This document shows positions 21,640 to 32,407 of a DNA stretch of 64,000 nt, piece by piece. Where the stretch lies: positions 2,418,001-2,482,000 of the forward strand of contig JAITYX010000034.1 of the NCBI GenBank assembly GCA_021018815.1, given 5' to 3'. The notes under the pieces were generated by a model. The model saw nothing but the letters and a program-made list of their open reading frames with translations, had not been told where the DNA came from and made no database searches. Positions within the stretch are counted from its first letter, which is position 1, and each line of letters starts with the position of its first letter. Source of the stretch: Talinum fruticosum. Lineage: Eukaryota > Streptophyta > Magnoliopsida > Caryophyllales > Talinaceae. A program made the position numbers and the translations under genes.

Positions 21640-24200
21640 CAAAAATGTCTAGCAGAAAGGCTCATCCTACCGGGAGAACAAGAGCTTAGAAGCTTGTCTA
21701 AGATAACTTCCTTGAAGAATGGCGTCCTCATAACGAATGGAACCTAAATGAACTCTTAGTGGAGGCCGAGAATCATGTTTCTTCACTTGCCATTACTCCT
21801 TCGGTAAGCTAGTTGGCTTAAATTTCTACTTTTGCTCATTTAGAGTAGCTCCTCTATTAAAAAATTTTGTTGGATTTTTGTCTTGTAGAAAGGCCTAATT
21901 CGGAGTGCTGGAGCTATACCTGTACAAGAAAAGTGCATTTTACCTACCGTTTTTTACCGACCGTCCGATTTAGATACTTACCTCCATGCTTTAAAACATC
22001 TATGTGATAAAAGAGAGCGGGATCCCATAAGGGCCACTAGTGTCCGCTTTTGGGATACCACCAATACCTTCAACCTTCCCTCGGGAAATGACCATAACTC
22101 CTTTTAACTCTACCGTTTTGTCCGGTTTGGGCTTCTCGGGGGCCTCTAGCTTATGACCGCAATTTATACAAAGATCATGGTTATCTTCATCATCTCTTAG
22201 GTCCCGTGGCTAATAGGTTTCCTCAGGAAAACTTCCTCAAATATACCATTATTTTCAAGGCTTTTAAGGATGTTAGGTTTTGGCCTCGACATTTTCTAGA
22301 ACAACGAGTCCGGATCGTGCTTGCCCTCTTGTTGAGTACAAGTGCTCGCTTCCGACCAAGCCTCTAAGGTTCACGTTCATTATTTGGTTAATTTAGCGGA
22401 TCTTGACAAAATAAAGGAGCTTAACTAGGGTGCTTCCGCCTACACTTGCCTCATAAGAGGCCTTTGTGCTAGTGTGTGACACACAAAACCCGAAAAAGAC
22501 TTGACCAACTATCTTCTCTTGTGCGGGTTGTGGAAGATCATTGAGGTATGCTCTAATTCTTCATATATTCCCAATATGTTTTCATCTTGTATGGATAAAA
22601 ATCTTACTAGGTTTGCAAAATGTAGCCATAGTTGTATGAATACTTCCCACACCTTTCTCCCGGCTGAACGAATCATCCAACATTTTCGACCTCCATATCA
22701 TAGGCTAGAATCTATCTTCAACGAACCAAGATCCATGATATATGCTTCTTAAGATCTGCTCTCAACCGTGTGACTTCAGTATGTTGACTTTAGACTTAAA
22801 ATTAACCTTAAAAATATGCCTCGAAAAGTTTTACTTTACTATCTTGCTAGTTGCCCCCGCCCACCGCTCGTGGTGGACCTTGCGGGCCTAGTCGTGGCCT
22901 GTGCCAGCCTTGGTCGTGCATGGTTTATGTTTATTTTCTTATTGTTTTTCACTTTGTCTTGCTTGTGTCCTTATGAATCTTGTATGTGCAGGCCAACTTC
23001 CATCCTTGTGCCCAACTCCAACTCCTTCCAAGTGTGACCATAGCACGGGAATTATGTAAAAGGAGGATCTTGTTTGAGGGTCCTTTTGGGTTCTATTGGT
23101 ACCTCGGTGAAAAAGTCACACCACAAATTCGTGTCAACACATGGCCTCCATTTGTACCTCTTGATCCACCACCAACCATGGTCTACCTTCGCTCTCTTCC
23201 ACAGCAAGAGCAAGTTGAGGCTACCGTCGGGTATCCCTATACCCAATTTTTAAATCTAGACATAGCTTATGCACATCATACTGGGCGGATAATGACTCGG
23301 TTGGTGAGTTCCCACTTATTTCTCTCTATTGTGTAGTTGAATTTCTTGTATGGAAATGAACTTCACCTTTTGGTAGCTTACTCCGGAGGATATCCACATT
23401 CCAAGCCTCAATGTAGACGTTACTCCACCCGGGAATCTCCTCGTTACGTGAGGATTCTTGAAATCCCCGAGGAAAAATGTGTTGGGCATCCTTCCCCTAG
23501 AAACCGGCGAGGGGTAAGAGTTTCATGCTCTTTACTTTTATTTGCATGTTAAAAGTGTTTTTTTCTAATATCATTGAATAAATTGTGTAGTACGATCGAG
23601 AGTAGTCCCGAACCATGTCCATTAGACTCCAATCCGCTCTTAGGGGAATCCAAGTCTTCCTTACCGGGAGGACTTTCCCAACCTTCCGGATGAGTCTTTA
23701 GTTAGTGTCATGATAACTTTGTTGAGCTTTTAGTAGGTGTGCTAATTGCTCCTTCATTTTTGTAGAGGCATTTTCATCGGAGGCCTCCTTGGTGGACCGG
23801 GAGTACAAGCTCATCAATCTAGCCAACAAGCACCTTCCGGTGGCCCATCTGGACCAGGTACTTCATGGCGTTCATCACGGCGTACACATCGTCGAGTACT
23901 TCGAAGCGAGGCCTAGCACCTCCAAGCTTAGTTCTTCGGGTGCAGTGGCCCAACATTGGTGAAGAGAGTTAGGATATCCTACCTCTTCAAGCCTTCGATC
24001 GTCACGTAAAACCGCTTCACTTCCCTCAAGCTTCTTACAAGTCCCATGGAGTATCTCAATCTTGGGACCACGGAGCTAGCTCTTCTCAAGGTGGTGGAGA
24101 AGGCCGACTTTCCACATCCATCTTAGAGGACTTCAAGAATTATATCTCTCGATGTCGCTTCTTATGGCGATGATTAGTGAATCCCTTATAGGGTGCCTTT
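21640..24200 (+). pseudogene. Plant mobile domain (PMD) protein gene, multi-exon pseudogene
   Basis: The plus strand encodes, in pieces, IPVQEKCILPTVFYRP, RFWDTTNTFNLPSGN (the W-D-T-TFxLP block), VRIVLALLLSTSARF, then KVHVHYLVNLADLDKIKELN followed by GASAYTCLIRGLC, and NYLLLCGLWKII. After an intron come GPFGFYWYLGEKVT and PYTQFLNLDIAYAHHTGRI. These are the conserved blocks of the aminotransferase-like plant mobile domain. GT-AG junctions are plausible at about 21800/21890, 22545/22991, 23303/23370 and 23515. Stops (22108, after the LN at about 22425, 22475) and a frameshift near 22365 make it a pseudogene. It lies antisense inside the internal region of the minus-oriented LTR element (LTRs at 18928 and 24860). 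PMD domains occur in MULE and Ty3/gypsy elements and in host genes such as MAIN/MAIL1. Confidence 0.7.
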
Positions 24201-24859
24201 AGTGTTTAATAGTTATTATTTTGTAAGGTTGTGAGTCTTATGCAATGAGATGAAATGAAAAACTCGATTCTAAAAACTGCGTTCTTTCACTAAATATGAT
24301 ACAAAAATTCTTAGGGAAAAATTACAAAGGCAAATCTAGAATAAATTTGCACTAGCCCCCATTTCCCTAAAAGAAAATAATAAAAATAAAAATGGTAAGT
24401 GCATGGTCGAAAATTAATATAGCGCACACAAAAATGGGCTCGGGCGAAAAAGATAATGACCCAAGGAATGCTCAGGACAAAACAAGGTGTGCCGGTTGGG
24501 TCGGGACAGTGGTCGGGGCCTGTTACCCGAGCGTTGGCAAATTCCGGTGGTTGCGGTGCAGCGAGAACTCTTGTGCTCGAAAACCCACTATAAATTGGAT
24601 CCTTATCGAAGGCTGAAAATTGTGCCTTTGCAAATCCTGCTATAAACAAGAGAATGTCCCAGTGCCTTCTACTTCCTTCTAAAAAATGAACTTCATGAGC
24701 GATTTATCTCGTTGGATATATGAGATGACAAATACCGAGAGGGTAGGTTTGTCACACTATGGGCTGAATGTTCAATATTTGCCGAGTAAAAGTCTAATGG
24801 ACTTTCTTAAGGGTTGTTGTGGCCTATTGAGATCCTCACCACCACGTCTTTAGGTTTAG
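24201..24859. other. Internal region between PMD pseudogene and copy-C LTR
   Basis: No gene is recognised. No gag, protease or reverse transcriptase motif is visible in any frame. A worn primer-site region should sit next to 24860 but cannot be identified with certainty. Confidence 0.35.
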
Positions 24860-26638
24860 GGATAAGGAACCGAAGGAACCACGGCCGGAACCGGACCGGA
24901 CCGAGGGAAGCGGACCGAACTTCCCCACAATTGTTTGGCTTCAGGTTTTATAAAGCTTTAAAGAATGATTTTAGAGCTTTTGAAAATGGGGATGAACCTT
25001 TTATTAAGATTTTCGAATTTTATTAAATCTGATTAAATCGAATCGAGCAAAGTTTGATTGACGGTTTTATTAATTATTTTATTTTGGCAATTATTTTTAT
25101 AAGTCTCGGGATATTATTTCTTAACCGAAAAATAGGAATTAGGGTTTCTGTTTCTTCCGAGAGGCTTTAAGGCCAAACCGGTGTGAAAACACCGGCTTGG
25201 ACCCAAGCCTCGCTTGTCGACCACTCGGTGCAAGTGATAACCTGCACCAAGTGGTGCCCGGTGCCGGCCATGGACCAAGGCTGAAGAAATTAGCATCGGC
25301 CTCTGTTTTGGATTGGCAGATCTGAAACTTGTTTTCTTACTGTTCGATCGTAAATAGTCGAGAAGCATATTAATAGAAGTAAATCGAAAAGGAGTCGCCA
25401 ATCAATTTTAGGAGAGAAAACTAACAAAAGTAAAATAAAATGCTCTCTCGGTCTTACTATGGAAAAACTAAAACCGAAAGAGGCTCAAAATGACTCCATT
25501 GGGCTTTAAACCGAGAATCGGATTCCAGGGCGAGGGTACGAAATGTAGGGATAAACTTTTCCGTTCCGCCTATCCAAAGACGGCCATTACTAATTCGGGT
25601 AGTGAATCTAAATAATGTAAAAGCAAGAAAACGACATGCAAAGCGAAATTAAAAGCAACCAAACATAGCTAAGGAAAGCGATAAAGGCCGAAATAAAGAA
25701 AGCGGAAAAAGAAAGCAAAACAAAAAGAAAAGAAAAGCAAAAACAAAAAGAAAAGAAAGGGCAAAGCGAAAAGAAAAGAAAGCAGAAAACCGAAAGATCA
25801 CATCGGGCGGGGAGGAATAAAAGCGATACATCTCGAATCCACATACGGAAAACGATAAAAGCATAAAAAATGAATAATTAAATCATTGCGGAGATTGAAT
25901 CGGTGCCCTCGTGTCGTCCCACCCGCTTATCTCGGACCTCATATTTGTATCTCTTAATGCGACGATGGTGAATCAAGGAAGGTTTTGTGAGTATTTGGTG
26001 TAGGTAGGTGAATGATGGAGTTTAAGGATCGGATGTAGGAAGTACGATGGAATTAGGCTGAAAAGAGAACAAGAGATCGAATACCAAAACGAGTATCTCG
26101 GGTGAAGCGCAGCGTTCCACTTAAAATTTGAGGGTGGTAGGCACCGGCCATAGCAGCTTTTGGAAAATGGAAACTTTTAATTTTTTGCAGGTTCCCGTTT
26201 TTGGCAAATTTCATTTTTAGTGCGGGATGCATGCTCCTAGTCTCGAGTGGGCTATTTTGGAGCCAAAACGCAACACTTTAATGCTTGTGATCATGAAATG
26301 CAGTGTCTAACGTCATCTTGAGGTCTTCGACTCCTTGTCTGGTTGGATCGAAGTGAAACGCAGTGTTCTAAGCTTAGAATTCTCCGATACGCGACACCGG
26401 ATTCCTTTGTCTTTAGAGGCTTACCCCAGTCTTGGATCGTCTCGAAAAAAAAAGGGGATTTTTGGATCGACCCTAGGAAAAAGGCTATTTATGTAGTGCT
26501 AGGGGTTCTCTCGTGATTTACCGGCTTCCATCGCAGACAATCAAATCATGACCGTGATCCAAATCCACAAACAAGACTCACGATCTCATCATCAAGCCAA
26601 CAAAACAAAAAACAAAGAAAAGGATGACACTTTTTGGT
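24860..26638 (-). repeat. Tat-like LTR (copy C, minus orientation)
   Basis: It shares with copy B and D the GC block (ccacggccggaaccggaccgg, about 24872), 'ggagtcgccaatcaattttagg' and the 'gacggccattactaattcgg' block. In element sense it starts inside the family consensus (CCAAAAAGTGTCATCC) and lacks the first TGTAGACACC bases, because a copia LTR fragment begins at 26639. About 1.78 kb. It may be the 5' LTR of the element whose 3' LTR is copy B, but many differences between B and C are visible, so this is not certain. Confidence 0.7.
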
Positions 26639-27190
26639 TGAAGGTTTGCTCGTGGAGAGTCTAAGGCACCCTAGAGGGGGTGAATAGGGTGATAGAGAAA
26701 ATTAAACGATTTTTGCAACAAATCGCTTAAACATCGATTTTGATTCTAGATTGGACTTAGAAAAGTGATAACACATATTTACATGGAAACCCTCCCGGGG
26801 CATAAAACCATGGACAATGCTAATCCAAGCACCAAGTCAAATCCACTATTTTGAATCCACAAAATACAATGACTCGACTCTACCGAATTGCTCCCTTACA
26901 CAATTACTTACAATGTCTTCCCGCACTCGAAATTCCCTTATCCGATCTAGTACTTCCCGACTAAGGTAACCTTTACAATCGGGGACAATCGAGCCGAGTT
27001 AACCCTTATAACTCAGTCAAGGGACCTTACTCAAAAAGTAAGAAAAGAGTGTGACTGATTACAAGACTTTCTTTACAACTCATAAAATATTAAATACAGA
27101 TTTGGAGTTGTAAATAGAAGATTGAATAATAAATTCAGCTCAAGCAATGCGTTTTGCAATATGTTCAAGCAATCTATTCAAGCAATCTAT
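26639..27190 (-). repeat. Copia LTR fragment (minus orientation, 3' end)
   Basis: It starts TGAAGGTTTGCTCGTGGAG and contains the 'ctagagggggtgaataggg' block, 'ggaaaccctcccggggc' and 'caccaagtcaaatccactat', all matching 7945-8450. It is cut after about 550 bases inside the Tat leader. The left end is an intact LTR terminus; the right end is not. Confidence 0.8.
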
Positions 27191-27199
27191 TCAAAGAAT

Positions 27200-27420
27200 C
27201 GGAATGATTTTTAATTTCGCTAATGCAAATATGGAATGAATGGACCAATCTTAAGAGGGATGATTTTTAATTTAGCTAAATGCAAAAAGGAATGCAAGAT
27301 TGGACTCACCTATTTGAGATGACTTTAACTTTGGTTAAATGTAAATAAGGAATTCAAATATGGACCGACCTAAGAAGAGAAGGTAATTTTTAGACTTGGC
27401 TAAAATGAACAAATTAGACC
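27200..27420 (-). repeat. Diverged reverse copy of the 60-bp leader minisatellite
   Basis: Three to four units with 'tttagctaaatgcaaaaaggaatgcaa' and 'gatttttaatttagctaaatg' are the reverse complement of the units at 13985-14475, more diverged. It places the leader of a minus-oriented Tat-like element here. Confidence 0.65.
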
Positions 27421-27968
27421 GACTCAAAGTTTATTATTTTTATTTTTATTTTTACACCCATATAAGGATTATTCAGCGTTCATCACCTATCCCTAAAGGC
27501 TCGCAAGCGTAAGATTAAATCTAAAAACAAACACATTCATTCAAGCATGCAAATGAAGAAGGGGACCACCTAATAGTCAAAAGTTCTATGGTCAAAGAGT
27601 TTTATATGGTAGGATACATGGTGACTCATAGTCCGAGAATTTGGTCCTCCGTGTGGGGCATGGAAGGAAATCAGCAAGAATCCTCGGCGCCTCTCGGTGA
27701 ACTAAAAGATTTGACCCAAGAGCACGTGCTACGAGGGAAGAGGTACCATTTCCTTAGGAAATCAAGCCTAATTGGGCCCGCCTAGGATCCAAAGTGAGAG
27801 TCTCATTCCAAAAAGGGTAAATAAGGGGTAAAATAAACTTTTCCTAGGGGTCCAAACAAGTATTTAAACTATGTTCAAAGGTTTCTAAATGCAGGTTGTC
27901 TAATGCAAACACATTATTAAAACTCGGTACTCAAATTTTCAATTTTTGCACTCTTAATAAGAAGTTAT
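27421..27968 (-). other. 5' leader of the minus-oriented Tat-like element
   Basis: Reverse counterpart of 13222-13720. The block 'aatcaagcctaattgggcccg' (about 27760-27780) matches 13401-13420 on the other strand. No coding region is supported. Confidence 0.5.
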
Positions 27969-27984
27969 CCCCGTGGAATCGCCA
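27969..27984 (-). other. Candidate primer binding site of the Tat-like element
   Basis: The minus strand reads TGGCGATTCCACGGGG directly after the LTR end (27986) with one spacer base. TGG at the start and the position fit a tRNA 3'-end primer site. Which tRNA cannot be said from sequence alone. Confidence 0.5.
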
Positions 27985-28980
27985 CTATAGAAACCACTGC
28001 CGGAACCGGACCGAACCCAGCTTCCCCGCAATTGTTTGTCATCGGGTTTTAGAAAGCTTTAAAGAATTATTTTAGGGTTTTTGAAGATGGTTTTAAAAGT
28101 ATGGATGAACCTTTTATTAAGATTTGCGAATTTTATTAAATCTGATTTAAAGCGAATCGGGCAAAGTTTGATTGACAGCTTTACTAATTATTTTATTTTG
28201 GCAATTATTTTCCGAAGTCACGGGATATTATTTCTTAACCGAAAAATAGGAATTAGGGTTTCTATTTCTACTCGTGAGGCTCTAAGGCCAAACCGGTGTG
28301 AAACCACCGGTTTGGACCCGAGCCCGCCTGCCGACCACTCGGTGCAAGCGGCAGCCGCACTAAGTGGTGGCCGGCGCCGGCCGGGACCAAGGTTGAAGAA
28401 ATTAGCATCGGCCTCCGGCTTGGCTTGGCAGATCTGGAACCTATTTTCTTACTGTTCGATCGTAAATAGCCGGTAGCGCATTAATAGAAGTAAATCGAAA
28501 AGGGAGTCGCTAGTCGGTTTTAGGAGAGAAAACTAACAAAAACAAAATAAAACTCTCTCTCGCCTTAGTATAGAAAAACTAAAACCGAAATAGGCTAAAA
28601 ATGACTCTATCGGTCTTTGAATCAAGAATCGGATTCGGGGCGAGGGTACGAAACGTAGGGAGAAACCCTTCCGTTCCTCCCGGTCGAAGACGGTCAGTAC
28701 TAATTCGAGTAGTAAATCTAAATAATGTACAAAAGCAAGCAAATAATATGCAAAGCGAAATTAAAAGCAATCAAACATAGCTATGGAAAGCCATAAAGAC
28801 AGTAAATAAAGAAAGCGGAAAAAGAAAGCAAAAACAAAAACAAAAAAACCAAAAACAAAAAGAAAAGAAAGGCCAAAGCGAAAAGAAAAGAAAGTGGAAA
28901 AGTGAAAGATTACATCCAGGTGGGGAGGAATTAAAAGCGATACATCTCGAATCCACAATACGGAAAGCGATAAAAGCATT

Positions 28981-29144
28981 TTTTATTTTTCTGCTTATTG
29001 GGCCCTCTATTCTCCTTTAAGCCCAATTATCCTAATAACCATGCCCAAATTAAAATGTCGGTTTTAGGAATTCTCGAATTGAATAATTATTTATAAACTT
29101 TAGGTGTATAAATTAAAATCATTATGATTTTGATAACATCTATA

Positions 29145-29236
<92 letters not shown>

Positions 29237-29453
29237 CTTGAATTATCACTGAACATAATTTATTTATTTATTATTCTTATTTTTCGGTCATGTGTAGTTT
29301 TCATCATCCGAGTCCTGCAACACATAATATAGTTACTTGCACAAGTACGTAATATATGTACATATGAAATAGAAATTTGAATTGAAGCACACGCGCTTAT
29401 TGAAAAATTCTTAATTTTTTATTAGCTTATTAAAATAGGGTCGGGTTGTTACA
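28981..29453. mobile_element. 3' fragment of the TGTAACG..CGTTACA element
   Basis: The right end GGGTCGGGTTGTTACA and the preceding 'gaattgaagcacacgcgcttatt' match the right end of the 2.7-kb element at 35080-37781. The left end is truncated and no target duplication is seen. It contains the long ATT microsatellite. Confidence 0.65.
29145..29234. repeat. (ATT)n microsatellite, about 30 units
   Basis: Uninterrupted ATT repeats of about 90 bases, inside the truncated element 28981-29453. Confidence 0.95.
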
Positions 29454-30678
29454 TAAGTGAAATTAAAGCAACCAAACATAATTAGAGGAAAGTGGTAAAG
29501 AAAGCAAGAAAGAAAACAATAAGGAAAGCGAAAAGAAAAGCGGAAAACCAAAAGAAATTACATCGAGCGGGGAGGAATTAAAATGCGATTACTCTCTTTG
29601 ATCCACAATACGTAAAGTAATAAAAAGGCATAAATTAAATAACCGTCCAAAGGCTGAATGGTTGCCCTCGGGATATCCTGCCTCGCTGATCTGGATCTCT
29701 TGATGCGACGGCGACGAATCCAAGAAAAAGGGTTGTCTTTGTGAATCTTGAAAAATATGACTTTGTAGGGTGTAGGAAAGATCAGCTTGAATAAGGGCAC
29801 AGAGATCATAATAACTGAATATTCATTAGCTCTTTGCATCAATTCAACGGTGTTGAGTAGAAAAGAGGAGAATTTGAAGATGTAATTTGAAGATGTTTTT
29901 GACAGAGTAATGTTTAGGAAAGGGAATTCTAACTCGGCTTACCGACTTAACGCTAAGGAAATAAGTCAGTATGGAAATGAGAGCCAAGGCTCTCTATTTA
30001 TAGGGAGAGACCTAGGTCACAAATGACCTAGGATTGCTCTTGGCCAGCCGTCCAAGCAGCTAAGAAAAATTGGGCCAAAATATCCCGAGATTGAACTGGA
30101 TAAAGAAGAGATAAAATTGGATAGAACCCAAGCATGCCTAGGGTTCCGTGCCCTAGCATGTTTCCAAGGGAGTCTCCAAGCCAAAACGCAGCATTTCACT
30201 TAAAATTTGTGGGATGACCACAGCCGGCCATGACGCCGTTTCGAGGGAAAAAGCTTCTAATCTCGTGTGGACCATCTTAGAGCTTAAACGCAACACTTTG
30301 ATGCTCGTGATCATGAAATGCAATGTTTTAACGCCATCTTTAGGTCTTCAACTCCTTGTCCGATTGGACAAAAGTAAAATGCGGTATTCCGAACTTGAAA
30401 TTTCTCGATACACATCACTAGACACTCGTTGTCTCTGGAAGCTTGGCCCGGTCTTGGATCATCCGAAAGAAAAAGGGATTTTTGGATCGATCTAAGACAA
30501 TAAAAAAAAAAAAGGCTATTTATGTGGTGTTGGGGGTTTTTGTGATACTGGCTTCCATAGCACCAATCAAACACAATCCGAGATCCAAATAAACAGAGAA
30601 TCGGGATTTCATCATCATGCGAGACAAAATAAAATACAAAATTAAAGAGATAAGGGATGGCATTTTTAGGTGTCTACA

Positions 30679-31800
30679 ACGAGGAGGAATTAAAAGCGAT
30701 TACGTTTGGATCCACAATGCTGAAAGCACTAAAGGCATAAATTAAGTAGACCGTAATTGGGATTGAAAATAGGTTGAGCGCTCTACGATTGTCCCACTCG
30801 CCGATCTTGGATCACAAACCTGGATCTGGAAGCATGACTGCAAGCAAACGAGATTAAGAGGGACTTTTATTAAATTTGTGATGGTAAGTAGTGTAAAAGA
30901 ATGATGAAGGTGTTTGGTAGAGTAATGGTTAGCTAAAAATGAGCCAAGAGATCGAATACCGATTTAGTATTCAATAGATCTTAACCTAAATTCAGCATTG
31001 TATAGCTTAGTATGGATTTAACAACCTTTATGGTCAAGATGTAGCAACTTTCAGCGAGTTAGGTTAATAATCAGCAACCTTAAAATGGAGAAAATGATCC
31101 TTTGTTTATAGGCATGGGCCTAGGTCGCAAAAATGATGTAAAAGCATCAAATCGGTCGTCAAATAGTTGAACCTGGACCGACCGTAATCTAAAAAAAGAA
31201 GATAAAATCAGCCTAGACCGGGAATCCCTTGGGAGGTGCCAAGAAGTGCGATGCCAGCCTCAAAACGGTGTCATCTAGAGAACCGACTTTTGTGCCTCGG
31301 TTGGGCATTATGAACAAAATGCAGCGTTTTGGCATGGAAAGTCGTAAAGCACCGGCGTCGACCTAAATGATGTCGTACAAAGATTTGGAGTTCCGTGCCT
31401 TAATTGGTCACTAGAGGAACAAAATGCAATGTTTTGGCATTGAGGGCCATGAAATGCGGCGCCGGCCTAAACGGTGTCATATAGACATTTGAGCTTTATG
31501 TTATGCTCGTGACATTGAGGATGAAACACTACATTTAGTGTGCAATAAAGCCTAAAATGTGGCGCCGGCCTTCTCCGATTGGGAGCCTTGGCCCGTGCTT
31601 GGTCCGGCCTAAAGAAAATGACTTTGTGGGCCGACCCAAAGCAAAGAAAGCTGATTTTTATGGTGCTAATGGCTTCGTCACACCAGTCGGACTCGACCGT
31701 GATCCGAGTTCGCAAACAGGACTAAGATTTCATCACCGGGCTAACAAAATAAAATAACGTAAATAAAGGAGATAAGGGTGACACGTTTCCGGTGTCTACA
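30679..31800 (-). repeat. Tat-like LTR (copy F, partial, minus orientation)
   Basis: In element sense it starts TGTAGACACCGGAAACGTGT (31800) and matches copy A closely over the first few hundred bases (for example 'tttgctttgggtcggcccac'). It stops at 30679, where copy D starts. The 3' half is missing. It adjoins a gypsy integrase on the right without a polypurine tract, so its element probably inserted into that integrase. Confidence 0.7.
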
Positions 31801-32400
31801 ACATCATCGGCAAGGTGACCCCTAAAGGAACGGGAGGTCATGAATTCTTCCTAGTAGCAATTGACTACTTCACCAAATGGCTTGAAGCAAGCATCGTATG
31901 CAATCGTAACATCGAAGCATGTGTCCAAGTTTATAACACAAAACATTATTTATCGATATGGGGTACCATATGAATAAATTAGTGACCATGGTAGTCATTT
32001 CAAGAAAGAGGTAGCAGATCTATAAGAGAAGTATAAGCTAAAGCATCATAAGTCTTCCCCCTGTCACCCTCGGACCAATGGGGCGATCGAGGCAGCCAAC
32101 AAGAACATTCGTAAGATAGTGGAGAAAATGGTCATCGACTATAAAGACCGGCCTAACAAACTATCTTTTTCCTTATGGAGCTATCGGACCTCGATCAAGA
32201 CATCCACGGGAGCAACGCCCTACTCCTTAGTGTATGGCATGGAAGCGGTCCTTCCAATAGAGATTGACATCCCATCATTAAGGATCATAGTTAAAAGTAA
32301 AATTCCGAAGTAGACTAGGTCAAGGCACGGTATGAGGAGCTAGTCTTATTAGATGAACAACATTTACGTGCTCTACATAATGTCCAAATATACCGAGCGC
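31801..32400 (+). pseudogene. Ty3/gypsy integrase core (Tat-like), 3'-truncated
   Basis: The plus strand reads DIIGKVTPKGTGGHEFFLVA, IDYFTKWLEA (first catalytic Asp), then DHGSHFKKEVADL (second Asp), CHPRTNGAIEAANKNI (catalytic Glu) and STGATPYSLVYGMEAVLPIE. These are the ordered blocks of a Ty3/gypsy integrase. Three stops (about 31969, 32023 and 32311) break it. The start lacks the zinc-finger part, cut by LTR copy F, and the C-terminal domain is lost to a copia LTR fragment. It integrates cDNA in an intact element. Confidence 0.88.
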
Positions 32401-32407
32401 GTAAAGA

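Larger units (their letters stand above)
27986..30678 (-). repeat. Tat-like 5' LTR (copy D) split by a 473-bp insert with an overlapping duplication
   Basis: In element sense it starts TGTAGACACC (30678) and ends TTTCTATA (27986), followed by the primer site. The part 27986-28980 and the part 29454-30678 overlap: the segment 28755-28980 (gcgaaattaaaagcaatcaaac to gcgataaaagca) has a second copy at 29456-29635. Without the insert and the overlap the LTR is about 2.0 kb, like copies A and B. A TATA box lies at about 29994-30001 (minus). Five bases outside the start are ACGAG. Confidence 0.7.

Noticed and set aside
25608..25864. Phe/Leu/Ser-rich minus-strand frames (also at 28533-28979)
   Set aside because: Both lie at the same place of Tat LTR copies and are the reverse of A/G-rich sequence; they are LTR sequence, not membrane proteins.
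30214..30574. Frames of 87-93 codons on both strands
   Set aside because: They lie in LTR copy D, at a place also present in copies B and C with different frames.
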